Assembly: GCA_964575845.1 (NCBI GenBank)
Contig: CAZNSX010000005.1
Location: 124,001 to 188,000 of the forward strand
Length of the DNA: 64,000 nt
Direction: 5' to 3'
Origin: CAZNSX01 sp964575845
GTDB lineage: Bacteria; UBA8248; CAZNSX01
The notes under the pieces were generated by a model. It saw only the letters and a program-made list of their open reading frames with translations. It was not told the origin of the DNA and searched no databases. Of this stretch, positions 50,166 to 58,543 are shown one piece after another. The position numbers and the translations under genes were made by a program. Position 1 is the first letter of the stretch; each line of letters starts with the position of its first letter.

Positions 50166-50836
50166 ACCCTCTTAGCCCGCCCTTCCGTGGTTTCAGCTCT
50201 CTCGGGCTTCTCCTCCCAGGGGCAGGCCTCGTAGACAGGACAGGTGGGGCAGCTCGGCTTTCGCGCCGTGCAGCAACGCCGCCCGTGGGTGGTGATAAGC
50301 TGGTTGTAGCGGATCCAGCGCTCCCGAGGAATGAGCTCCATGAGCTCAAACTCCATCTTGACGGGGTCGGTCTTCTTGCTGAAACCCAGACGGGCTGATA
50401 CCCTTAGGACATGGGTGTCTACCGCGATGCCGGGGATGCCGTAGGCCTCGCTGAGAACGATGTTGGCCGTCTTCCTCCCTATCCCGGGAAGGGCTACCAG
50501 AGCGTCGAGCTCCTTGGGCACGCGGCCCCCATGGTTCTTATCGAGGCTCGCACAAACAGCCCTGATTGATTTGGCCTTATTGCGGTAGAAACCGCACGGG
50601 CGGACTTCTTCCTCCAACACTCCCGCTGGAGAATTGGCGAAGGACGCTGCCGTCCGGTACTTCTTAAAAAGGGCTGGGGTTGTCAAATTAACCCGCTCAT
50701 CCGTACATTGGGCGGCGAGGACGGTGGCTACCAGGAGCTCGAGGGGAGTGCTAAAATCGAGAGCGCAGCGGGCATCGGGATAAGCTCTCTCAAGCCGGTC
50801 TAGAACAGCTTTAGCTCTTCTTGAATCAACGGCCAA
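50162..50836 (-). CDS. nth: Endonuclease III
   Basis: Base excision repair glycosylase/AP lyase for oxidised pyrimidines, 224 residues. The helix-hairpin-helix LPGIGRKTAN with catalytic Lys122, the catalytic Asp140 (VDTHV), and the [4Fe-4S] cluster C-x6-C-x2-C-x5-C at the C-terminus (CTARKPSCPTCPVYEAC) are all present. The start is TTG 50836 with AAGG 8 bp upstream. Its stop overlaps the end of the convergent LysM gene by 4 bp. Confidence 0.97.
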   Translation of the reverse strand: MAVDSRRAKAVLDRLERAYPDARCALDFSTPLELLVATVLAAQCTDERVNLTTPALFKKYRTAASFANSPAGVLEEEVRPCGFYRNKAKSIRAVCASLDKNHGGRVPKELDALVALPGIGRKTANIVLSEAYGIPGIAVDTHVLRVSARLGFSKKTDPVKMEFELMELIPRERWIRYNQLITTHGRRCCTARKPSCPTCPVYEACPWEEKPERAETTEGRAKRV

Positions 50837-51023
50837 TTCTCCCGCCTTTCATGAGAGGGCGAGCCCGAGGGCCTTTGCGGGCCTGATTGTCTCCAAGAAC
50901 TATACGATAAGGGGGGCGTCGGGTCAACGGGCCGGGAGAACAGCCGTTGGAAGCCGACTCATGGTTGAAATAAAATGTCGAGCCTGATGTTGAAGATATA
51001 ACTGGCAAGGGATGTAAATAACG

Positions 51024-51046
51024 ATCTCTCGAGGGCAACGAGAGAT
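51024..51046 (+). promoter_or_regulatory. Stable hairpin just before the second lipoprotein gene
   Basis: ATCTCTCG-AGGGCAA-CGAGAGAT forms an 8-bp stem followed by TTTTCC, and the GGAGAAGAG ribosome-binding site for the gene at 51063 comes directly after. It could be a weak terminator or a translational control hairpin. The 50837-51023 stretch has no gene I can support. Confidence 0.45.
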
Positions 51047-51062
51047 TTTCCGGAGAAGAGAG

Positions 51063-51659
51063 ATGATTCGGCTCCAAAAGAGAATATCTCCTATTTCACT
51101 CAGGGCTCGACTTGCGCTTACCCTCATGGTGGGGAGCTTTATCTTTGGAGGGTGCACCCTTTTTTTGTCTCAGGCGGAGCTTGAGAAGCGCTATGGCGCC
51201 AATCCACCCGTCATAAAGGCCTTCTATGCGCCCAAGAGCTTCGGGGCCGGCGGCATCCTAAAGGTATACATCAACGTACACGACCCTGACGGAGACCTCA
51301 AGGACCTGGACTATACAATGCAGCCCTACGGGCCATATCCTACCTCCTACGGGGCCGTCTTCGTCAGGCAGGAGGACGCCAAGGACCTATCGGGCTACAT
51401 CTATTGGAATGCCGCCGATACAGCGTTCTTATCCCCTCAAATGACTGGAATAGACCTCAACTTTCTTATCTACGCCGAAGATAGGGCCGGCCATGCGAGC
51501 GAGCCCATAAAGTTCACCATGGAGCTCGCGTTCCGGCACGAGGAGCAAAAGGTTCCTGAGGCCTTTGATGGGCTCTTCAAGGAGAAGCCCATAGGCCCGA
51601 TGTTTATCCGCCTCTATGACCCCGGTGAAGATGGGCAAAGTAGTCGGGATGACGACTAG
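51063..51659 (+). CDS. Predicted lipoprotein of unknown function
   Basis: A 198-residue protein: signal peptide with lipobox ending IFGGC (lipid Cys around 31), then a soluble domain with alternating beta-like segments (GGILKVYINVHDPDGDLKDLDYTMQ, LIYAEDRAGHASEPIKF). The IDLNFLIYAEDRAGHASEP part resembles Ig-like or cadherin-like folds. No enzyme motif is visible. ATG 51063 with GGAGAAGAG upstream is secure. It is in no clear operon: the gap to the next gene is 168 bp. Confidence 0.7.
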   Translation: MIRLQKRISPISLRARLALTLMVGSFIFGGCTLFLSQAELEKRYGANPPVIKAFYAPKSFGAGGILKVYINVHDPDGDLKDLDYTMQPYGPYPTSYGAVFVRQEDAKDLSGYIYWNAADTAFLSPQMTGIDLNFLIYAEDRAGHASEPIKFTMELAFRHEEQKVPEAFDGLFKEKPIGPMFIRLYDPGEDGQSSRDDD

Positions 51660-51827
51660 CCTCTTCCCCGAAATTCTCTGTGAAAATTAAGCTTTAAAGG
51701 CCGTTTCGACCAGCTCCTTACTTTTCCACGCTTACTCCTCAGTTTGCCTCTGGTGAAATTCGCCAAAGTGTGATAAAAGGGGCTTCAATTCACGGAGCCT
51801 TTCTCAATCCCTGAGGAGCAAGTTGTT

Positions 51828-52808
51828 ATGCAAGGGTCCCTCTTACATACAGAAGTGTGCGAGATACTGAACATCCGTTACCCCATCCTCATGGGTGCTA
51901 TGGTCTGGATATCAGAGGCCGAACTCGTTGCCGCCGTATCCAACGCGGGGGGGCTCGGGGTAATTGCTTCTGCGCACCTCACGGTGGAGGAGCTCGGGGA
52001 GCGCATTCTCAAGACCAAGGAGCTCACGGATAAACCTTTCGGGGTTAATATCCCCCTTCTGGTTCCGCTCTCAGCCGAAAAGGCCGACCTCTGCATAGGG
52101 GAGGAGGTCTTCGCGGTGGTCACCTCTGCGGGAAACCCCGAGAAGCTCACCCCGAAGCTAAAGCGTGAAGGCCGGCGGGTTCTGCACGTGGCCCCCTCGG
52201 TACGGCTGGCCAAGAAGGCCGAAGATGCCGGAGTGGACATAGTTGTGGCCGAAGGAGTGGAAGCGGGTGGGCACAATAGCCCATATGAGGTGACCACCAT
52301 GGCCCTTATCCCACAGGTGGTGGACGCCCTAGATATCCCGGTCGTAGCAGCAGGGGGCATCGGGGACGCCCGGGGCTTCGTGGCGGCCCGGGCTCTCGGG
52401 GCCAAGGGCGTCCAGATGGGAACCCGCTTCGCCGCGACCGAGGAGTGCGCGGCCCACCCCTCTTACAAGGAGGCCCTCCTCCGGGCCAAAGATGTGGACA
52501 CGGTCATAACGGGGCGCTCAGCCGATAGCCCCGTGAGGGTCCTCCGCAATAAATTTGCTGAAGTGCTCCTCCGCCTGGAGGCCAAGGAGCTCTCCCCCGA
52601 TGACTTCCACGAGATCGTGGGCGCGGGTCGCACCAAGGCTGCCCTCCGGGATGGAGACTTTGATAACGGCTCGCCAATGGCGGGGCAGGTGGCAGGCCTC
52701 ATCCAAGAGATCCTGCCTGTAAAGACCGTCATACGGGAGATGGTGGAAGGGGCCGAGAGAATAGCCCGGGAAATCGTGGCCCTTGAGCCCTCAGCCAAGC
52801 CTCTTTAG
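51828..52808 (+). CDS. Nitronate monooxygenase / FabK-like flavoprotein
   Basis: A 326-residue FMN-binding TIM barrel. The flavin/phosphate region AAGGIGDARG and the GTRFAATEE segment are typical, and His149 in EGVEAGGHNS matches the conserved His of FabK and nitronate monooxygenases. Either 2-nitropropane dioxygenase-type detoxification or FabK-type enoyl-ACP reduction is possible; the sequence alone does not settle it. ATG 51828 follows GAGGAG by 9 bp. Confidence 0.88.
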   Translation: MQGSLLHTEVCEILNIRYPILMGAMVWISEAELVAAVSNAGGLGVIASAHLTVEELGERILKTKELTDKPFGVNIPLLVPLSAEKADLCIGEEVFAVVTSAGNPEKLTPKLKREGRRVLHVAPSVRLAKKAEDAGVDIVVAEGVEAGGHNSPYEVTTMALIPQVVDALDIPVVAAGGIGDARGFVAARALGAKGVQMGTRFAATEECAAHPSYKEALLRAKDVDTVITGRSADSPVRVLRNKFAEVLLRLEAKELSPDDFHEIVGAGRTKAALRDGDFDNGSPMAGQVAGLIQEILPVKTVIREMVEGAERIAREIVALEPSAKPL

Positions 52809-52870
52809 GAGGTCATTCAAGGGGCAACTCCCGCTGGTGATGCAATCCTAGGGCTATGATGTCGCCGCAC

Positions 52871-52902
52871 AAACAAAAGAGGGGGCTTTCATAAGCCCCC
52901 TC
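52871..52902. terminator. Strong hairpin downstream of the FabK-like gene
   Basis: GAGGGGGCTT-TCAT-AAGCCCCCTC forms a 10-bp GC-rich stem. On the plus strand no T-run follows; on the minus strand TTTTGTTTG follows. It may work mainly in the minus direction, where no gene feeds it, or as a transcription barrier. Confidence 0.7.
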
Positions 52903-53194
52903 CCTTGCCTTGCCAACCGTTCTTGGAGTCCCGATAGGTTATCCTCCATCAGAGGCTGCTGAAAAATTTTTTGGTCCTCTTGATTTACACAGAAGTTTGA
53001 CTAGAAATATTAACATAATATATAAAACACCAAAATAATCATACATAAAATGTTATCTTATTATCGTCTCTGGGACTATATTAGTAATATCTTTAATATA
53101 AATTAAATGATAATCTAAGGGATTTCATTGGCTTTATCCAAGACGCTGGCTGGGCGGGGCGCCTCAAATTGTGTCTTCCGGTAGACTTGATGGC

Positions 53195-53208
53195 CTTCTT
53201 GCAAGAAG
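53195..53208. repeat. 14-bp palindrome upstream of the MFS gene
   Basis: CTTCTTGCAAGAAG is a perfect 14-bp palindrome within a larger TGGCC...GGCCA inverted pair, 73 bp before the MFS start. It is a candidate operator for that transporter; no regulator gene is adjacent. Confidence 0.4.
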
Positions 53209-53280
53209 CACGGCCAGAAAGAAAGTGGGCCTCATGCGTCCTTGATAGCCCTCCCCCTCTTCTCTAATATTTGAGGAGCG

Positions 53281-54480
53281 ATGATTTCAACTCCGCCTTT
53301 AAGAAAGAAATCCGCCCTCATGCTCTTCTGCTTTTTCCATATCATCCATGACGGCGTAGCGGAGTCCCTGGTACTCCTTTACCCCTTCATCGCTGCTGAA
53401 TTCCACCTTTCCTTCAGCCAGGTGGGCCTCATGAAGCTCTTCTACTCGGGCGGCATGAGCTTTTTTCAGGTGCCAGCGGGGCTCGTTGCTGAGCTGCTCG
53501 GAGAGTTGCGGGTGCTCCTTGGGGGAACGTGGGGGATGGCGGGAGGGCTGGTTGTCTTGGGGTTTGCGCCGTCTTATCTTTTCTTACTCGTCTTTCTCTT
53601 GATGGCCGGTTTGTGCTCCGCGCCTCAGCACGTTATCGGCTCCTCCATGGTCTCTAGAGCCTACGAAGCCGAGGGAAGGCGCACCGCCATCGGAACTTTT
53701 AATTTCTCTGGAGACCTGGGGAAGCTGATTTTCCCGGCGACTCTGGGTCTTTTGATCGGGGGCTTCGGCTGGAGGATTGCCCTCTTTGGCCTGGCAATCT
53801 TGGGAATTGCGTTCACGCTGCCGGTATTGGCTTTTTTGCTCCGCCCGCATACCGGCCGGCCAGCCCCTCCCTCTGAGAGACCCTCCCTTTCCTCAGGGAA
53901 ATGGGGCATCGAACAAAAGGGAGCGTTCACTAGCCTCCTCGCTATCGGAATCATCGACCTGGGGACGAGGGGAGCGTTTCTTGTGCTTTTCCCCTTCCTG
54001 ATGCGCATGAAGGGCTTCAGCCCGGAGCAGATGGGGCTCGCCCTGATGCTTCTCTTCGCCGGAGGGGCGGGGGGCAAATATATCTGTGGCCCATTGGCTG
54101 AGCGGCTGGGCATCGTCGCAATAGTGGTCCTCACCGAAGCCCTCACCTGTTCCTTCATCTGGCTCTTCCCCCATCTGGGGCCGGGGAGCCTACTTCTCTG
54201 GACGGTCCCGTTGGGAATTGTGCTGCATGGCACGACTACGGTGCTATACGCCACGGTGGCCGATTTCGTTTCCCCTGAGACTCGCTCCAGGGTCTACGGA
54301 CTTTATTACTCCGTCACCCTCGGCTCCGGCGCGGTCTCCCCCTTACTTTTCGGCTTCCTCACGGATTATAGCGGCCTCATCCCGGCCTTTCGGGCTTTGG
54401 GGGGCATCGTTCTCCTCACCATCCCTCTCGCCTTTCACCTGAGAGGCGGGGCACCCGAAGGGGTTCCTCGCGCTCGATAA
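53281..54480 (+). CDS. Major facilitator superfamily transporter (FSR-like)
   Basis: A 399-residue permease with about 12 hydrophobic spans. Sequence features such as HIIHDGVAESLVLLYPFI and GIVLHGTTTVLYATVADFVSPETRSRVYGLYY recall fosmidomycin-resistance-type MFS efflux proteins. The loop between helices 6 and 7 is Pro/Ser/Gly-rich (RPAPPSERPSLSSG). Substrate is unknown. ATG 53281 with GAGGAG 2 bp upstream. Its 3' end faces the cupredoxin gene, with 176 bp between; nothing there is certain except an AGCCGGA/TCCGGCT hairpin (about 54518-54536) and a protein-like stretch with a stop on the minus strand. Confidence 0.88.
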   Translation: MISTPPLRKKSALMLFCFFHIIHDGVAESLVLLYPFIAAEFHLSFSQVGLMKLFYSGGMSFFQVPAGLVAELLGELRVLLGGTWGMAGGLVVLGFAPSYLFLLVFLLMAGLCSAPQHVIGSSMVSRAYEAEGRRTAIGTFNFSGDLGKLIFPATLGLLIGGFGWRIALFGLAILGIAFTLPVLAFLLRPHTGRPAPPSERPSLSSGKWGIEQKGAFTSLLAIGIIDLGTRGAFLVLFPFLMRMKGFSPEQMGLALMLLFAGGAGGKYICGPLAERLGIVAIVVLTEALTCSFIWLFPHLGPGSLLLWTVPLGIVLHGTTTVLYATVADFVSPETRSRVYGLYYSVTLGSGAVSPLLFGFLTDYSGLIPAFRALGGIVLLTIPLAFHLRGGAPEGVPRAR

Positions 54481-54656
54481 CTTATGCATAGGGGCAAGGA
54501 GAGAGAAGGGCTGTCCTAGAGCCGGAGATGTCCGGCTCAGGATGTCGCGGCCAAAGGCGTCGGTGACCACAGCCCGAAAGTGTCAGAGGGCATCGGGGAT
54601 GCTCCGGTAATCCAAAAGGATGAACCATTCCAACATGATCGTCCAATTCAGCCTCA

Positions 54657-55154
54657 TCATCTGGGATAAACTTCGAGATAGAGAAGCACTGCCTCGTGAT
54701 GGCGTTTGCCGCTACCTTGCCTTTCTGTATGCAAGAGTCCGCCGGTGTCGTGGGAACTGATGGGAAACCGGCCCGCAGCGTCCGCCTTGAAGCTCATCAC
54801 GGCGGGTGCATCCGGCTTTGCGGTAATTTCGACGTCATAGCCGTGCAGATGAATCGCTATGGTTTTGTCAGTAGTCCAGCGAAGTCGGACCGTATCCCCT
54901 TGGGTAACCCGAATCACACGCGTTCCTCCCTTCACTTTTCCTCTTTCGATTCTTAGGTCAATGCCAGATTCTACTAGCGGGCCATCGGATTTCTTCTGAA
55001 GAGGCTCTGTGCGGCCGTGAGAGGCGGCGCTGCGGGGTACTCCTTCCTTGCGATCCGGTATGGGATGCGAGTGCTGAGCGTCAGTAGTACCCGAAAGAAA
55101 AGCCGCCAGAGACAATCCGAAGAAAAATACCACCACTTGTTCTCTTATTTTCAT
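54657..55154 (-). CDS. Secreted cupredoxin-fold protein with His-x-His motif
   Basis: About 165 residues from ATG 55154 (GAGGAG 9 bp upstream): a signal peptide ending near DAQ, a His-rich start (HSHPIP), a linker, then a beta-rich domain matching the cupredoxin-1 fold (IDLRIERGKVKGG.., VTQGDTVRLRWTT, IHLHGYDVEI, GRFPISSHD). It lacks the Cys of a type 1 copper site; the HLHGYD His pair and the C-terminal SSHDTGG/KRHHEA histidines may bind metal. It lies after the Cys-rich membrane protein on the same strand, so the two probably work together. Confidence 0.72.
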   Translation of the reverse strand: MKIREQVVVFFFGLSLAAFLSGTTDAQHSHPIPDRKEGVPRSAASHGRTEPLQKKSDGPLVESGIDLRIERGKVKGGTRVIRVTQGDTVRLRWTTDKTIAIHLHGYDVEITAKPDAPAVMSFKADAAGRFPISSHDTGGLLHTERQGSGKRHHEAVLLYLEVYPR

Positions 55155-55302
55155 GATGAACAACTCCTCAATTAATTAGCCTCACACCAGTGGAACCATT
55201 CCCACCACCTCAGCTGTTTCTGCCCCTTTTTCAAAGCAATGAAATTTCTTATCCGCAGAAAAGGGGGTGCAAGGTCTAAACAGACCACCCAATGGCTCTT
55301 TC

Positions 55303-56898
55303 CTATCCAATGGAACCGCTCTCAACGATGGGCTGGGCCAGGATCCAAAGGCTTAACACTGTGTATCCGATCATAAGGATTATCATTGGATACTGACTCC
55401 TGAGAGCCATTTGCGCGCTGGGAAATGCCCTGAATGCCTCAACGTGAGCGAGATAAACCGCTACAATGTGCCCGACCAAAATGGCGACCACAGCGATGAA
55501 CCAGACCATCCTGGCATTCATAACCTCGAGTCGAATGCGGTAGTGAGCGGTTCCAAACAGATCCCAGCCGAATCCGAATGGGTCAGAAGCCAGAGGAATG
55601 ACGAGTTGACCAGCGATCGCGAGATAGGAAAGGTAGTGGGCCAGATGATAGGCTATCGCGATGGGAACGAGAGAAAAAGCGAAGAAGCAGGCCAGTCTGC
55701 TAGGCGAGACCGCGTTTTTCCTGAGGGACAGAGAGCCGGATGCAACTACCGCCATCAACCAGTTGAAAATGAAAAAGACCCCGAGAAACAGAGCCACGAA
55801 TCCTGCGAGCGCCGTTGATTTTACGGCGAACAGGAGGTCGATGCCCATGGATTGGAGGGTGAGGAGGATTGACCTCGATGAGGGAGTGGAGCCAAGCCAT
55901 TCCAAGAATGCAGCCCAAGCCGGCGTCTCGATGAAACCATCAAATGTCACCGTGGAGAGTATCAAAAGGACGAACGCCGCCAGAGAAAAGGGGACCGGAT
56001 GCCGGCTGAGGAGGCCTACCGCATAGGGGCGTAGATTCCACTCGCGATCCTCCCAGCCGGCGAGTTCCATGCACTCGTGGCAATTCACACAGTCATCTTC
56101 GTCTTTGCGGCAATCCCCTGAGCGGCAGGATTCGCAAACCGCCCTGTTAGTAACGCAAACTTCGGACGGTGCGAACCGAGCCAGCAGCCCGAAGGCCACT
56201 GAAAATGCTTCCCCGTGGTGAAGCCATTGTTCTTTGCCAAAGATAAGCATTCCCGACCATGTAATGGCCGAATATATGGCAGCCAAGACAGATATGTTTC
56301 TTGGTATCTCTCCTCCCTCCCACACTAGCTTGAGCCAGGCGAAAACCAAGAAAAGTGCAAAGCCAGGCCAATAACCCAGCCACCTTGGGTACGGGCAGTC
56401 AAACGTTCGCATTTCTCTATGAAAAATTCGACGGTAAATGGATGTCCCCCAGGTGAAGAGGTTTCTCCAAGGATTCACTAATGTCCACACATCTCCCACC
56501 AGGGCACAGACGTAGGCCATCCCGACCCACCAGATCACCCAGACCATGGTGGGCGTGATGTTTTTTATTGGGCTCTGGTTGCCGAAGAAACCTGCAGCAA
56601 GGAGAAAAAAGAAAATGGCTGCGGCCAGCGATCGGATTCCAAATAGAACGCATGGATTGGCGAGAACTTTTTCAGCGCGCAATCGCAGCAGATTGAAGCG
56701 CGGGTAGCCGAAGAGTCGTGGGGAATGCCGGAAAAAGAACGCCATTAAAACGAACGATAACCCCACCGCCGCCCCGGCTCCGATGAGATAAAGCCGAAGT
56801 GGAACTGGAAGGTCGTAGCGCTGACCAAAGGCGTGTGCCCAGGCCGGTGTTGCTTCCATGCAGAAGGCGGTTATCACAAGCAAAGTCAGGGTCTTCAT
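55303..56898 (-). CDS. Polytopic membrane protein with Cys-rich cytoplasmic loop
   Basis: A 531-residue protein with a signal-like N-terminus and about 11-13 membrane spans. After HAFGQRYDLPVPLRLYLIG come repeated hydrophobic segments; near residues 250-290 a soluble loop holds seven cysteines spaced C-x6-C-x2-C-x4-C-x6-C-x2-C-x2-C (CVTN..CESC..DC..DDCVNCHEC). The cysteines suggest a zinc or Fe-S site. The layout is reminiscent of proteins annotated in some genomes as fenitrothion hydrolase (FedB-like) from memory; I cannot confirm that by search. Usually such genes sit beside a cupredoxin gene, as here. Function is unproven. Confidence 0.7.
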   Translation of the reverse strand: MKTLTLLVITAFCMEATPAWAHAFGQRYDLPVPLRLYLIGAGAAVGLSFVLMAFFFRHSPRLFGYPRFNLLRLRAEKVLANPCVLFGIRSLAAAIFFFLLAAGFFGNQSPIKNITPTMVWVIWWVGMAYVCALVGDVWTLVNPWRNLFTWGTSIYRRIFHREMRTFDCPYPRWLGYWPGFALFLVFAWLKLVWEGGEIPRNISVLAAIYSAITWSGMLIFGKEQWLHHGEAFSVAFGLLARFAPSEVCVTNRAVCESCRSGDCRKDEDDCVNCHECMELAGWEDREWNLRPYAVGLLSRHPVPFSLAAFVLLILSTVTFDGFIETPAWAAFLEWLGSTPSSRSILLTLQSMGIDLLFAVKSTALAGFVALFLGVFFIFNWLMAVVASGSLSLRKNAVSPSRLACFFAFSLVPIAIAYHLAHYLSYLAIAGQLVIPLASDPFGFGWDLFGTAHYRIRLEVMNARMVWFIAVVAILVGHIVAVYLAHVEAFRAFPSAQMALRSQYPMIILMIGYTVLSLWILAQPIVESGSIG

Positions 56899-57158
56899 TG
56901 GTATGCCATCTTTTTCCCGAGCCTATGGGAATTTTCTGTCTCCGGAGAGGGGAATACAATGCTCACTCTGGACGTTCCCTCCAGAAATAATTCTATTTCG
57001 GCGTCAATTTTGGAGAACTTCTTGAGAGAAAGAACACCCCAGTATTTTGGGATATTCCAGTCTGGTGCAATTATCACGGAGTGGAATCTCTGTCGAATAA
57101 CCAGGGAACGTGTTCTGGATCTTTTCCTAGGTTAACCCGGAGCAGAGGAGAATCAGAG
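56899..57158. other. Divergent promoter region of the membrane protein and the YVTN protein
   Basis: About 260 bp at lower GC than the flanks. It holds a TCTGGA-CGTTCCC-TCCAGA hairpin (56967-56985) and several AT-rich stretches but no confident promoter. It must serve both divergent genes. Confidence 0.35.
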
Positions 57159-58343
57159 ATGGAACGGATGAAATGGGTTGTGTTGTTCCTTAGCGTCACT
57201 CTTTTTCTGGCTTTTGCCTCCGCGGCGGATGCTGAAATCTTGGCGCTGATGAATTACGAGAGCAAAGCCAAGGATTCCCTGAAGGCTCTCAAAGTGGGTG
57301 CTGCAGGGGAACGGCGGGAAGGAATTGCGGTGATCGACGTTGACCCGAATTCGGAAAATTTTGGCAATTGGTTGATGGATATCCCGCTGCCCGCCGATTT
57401 GGTTACTCATCACATTTTTTATGATAGGACGATGAGGAAGGCCTATGTCACGGCTCTGGGCAAGTCCCTGCTTCATGTCGTTGACATGAAGGTGTATCCA
57501 TACCGCCTAAAAAGGGTTGCTGTTCCAGCCTGCAAAGTGGGTGAGGACCTCGTTTTTTCCGAGGACAATAAGACCTGGTACCTTACCTGTACGGGTTCTC
57601 AAAATGTTATCGTGGGAGACGCTGCGACCGACAGAGTGACGGCTGTCATTGACCTTCCGAAGCCTTACCCTCACGGCATCGCGGTACATAACGGAATCGA
57701 CCGGATCCTTGTGACAAGCACTGTGCGCGCTTCTGACCTCGGAGATGCTGGAGAGGCAATTACGGTCATCGAAGCCAGCACAAATAAGGTCTTATCCACC
57801 CACAAGGTTTCCAACAAGCCTTCTCCGGCTCGGGCCGCTCCGGTCGAGGTCCTTTTCCAGCCTGGCTCAAATCCACCGGTGGCCTATATAACTAATATGT
57901 ACGAGTCCACATTATGGGCAGCCGTGTGGAATCCGAAAAAGAAGGAATTCGAATTCGGACAAGTGTTCGATTTCAATTCCATCAAAGCCGGAGTGCCCCT
58001 TGAGATGTATTTCAACTCAAAGGCCGACCGCCTTTACGTCACAAGCGCGAAGTCCGGTCATTTCCACATTTTCGATGTTTCGAAAAATCCGACCGGACCG
58101 AAGCTCTTGAAAACCCTCCCCGCGGCTGAAGGTGCACATCATGCCGCGTTCACCAGGGACGAGCGATACGCCTTCGTCCAAAACGCCGTTCTGAACCTCC
58201 CGGGCATGAGCGACGGGTCGATCACGGTCGTGGATCTTGAGAAAGAAAAAGTAATCGGAAGGGTGGATACTCTAAAGGATAAGGGGCTGAATCCGAACTG
58301 TATCGTATTGTTGCCGGAGTGGAATCATCTCGCAGGCCACTAA
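57159..58343 (+). CDS. Periplasmic YVTN beta-propeller protein
   Basis: About 394 residues from ATG 57159 (GAGGAG 8 bp upstream): a signal peptide (ending ADA), then a beta-propeller of YVTN-type blades (KAYVTALGKSLLHVVDM, NVIVGDAATDRVTAVIDL, VAYITNMYESTLWAAV, DRLYVTSAKSGHFHIFDV). Such proteins usually act in the periplasm; several bind metals or contribute to heme/quinone enzymes. The reading ends TGH after a protein-like stretch, while the next frame continues for another 25 residues, suggesting a frameshift (see findings). It is divergent from the Cys-rich membrane gene. Confidence 0.8.
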   Translation: MERMKWVVLFLSVTLFLAFASAADAEILALMNYESKAKDSLKALKVGAAGERREGIAVIDVDPNSENFGNWLMDIPLPADLVTHHIFYDRTMRKAYVTALGKSLLHVVDMKVYPYRLKRVAVPACKVGEDLVFSEDNKTWYLTCTGSQNVIVGDAATDRVTAVIDLPKPYPHGIAVHNGIDRILVTSTVRASDLGDAGEAITVIEASTNKVLSTHKVSNKPSPARAAPVEVLFQPGSNPPVAYITNMYESTLWAAVWNPKKKEFEFGQVFDFNSIKAGVPLEMYFNSKADRLYVTSAKSGHFHIFDVSKNPTGPKLLKTLPAAEGAHHAAFTRDERYAFVQNAVLNLPGMSDGSITVVDLEKEKVIGRVDTLKDKGLNPNCIVLLPEWNHLAGH

Positions 58344-58543
58344 TGCCGATACAGCGGCGGACTATGTTTACATCTGCATGGGGACGGGAAAGAAGCCGAA
58401 GGAAGATGAGAAGGAATAGCAGGATCACGAGATATAAGAATGGTCAGGAAAATGGGCAAATTGCCGCTGGGGGGACAGACGAGCTTCTTACAGAACTCCT
58501 CTGAAGCTGCTTAAGCCCTCAGCGGCCCCGGCTAAGGGTCACC

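Larger units (their letters stand above)
52809..53280. other. Gene-free AT-rich spacer before the MFS gene
   Basis: About 470 bp with no supported gene. It starts with the GC-rich hairpin at 52879-52902. From about 52965 to 53140 it becomes markedly AT-rich (runs such as AATATTAACATAATATATAAAACACC), far below the rest of the window. A GAGGCTGCTGAAAAATTTTTT stretch near 52950-52975 resembles the ends of some insertion sequences, but no transposase or partner end is visible. A 14-bp palindrome lies at 53195-53208. Confidence 0.55.
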
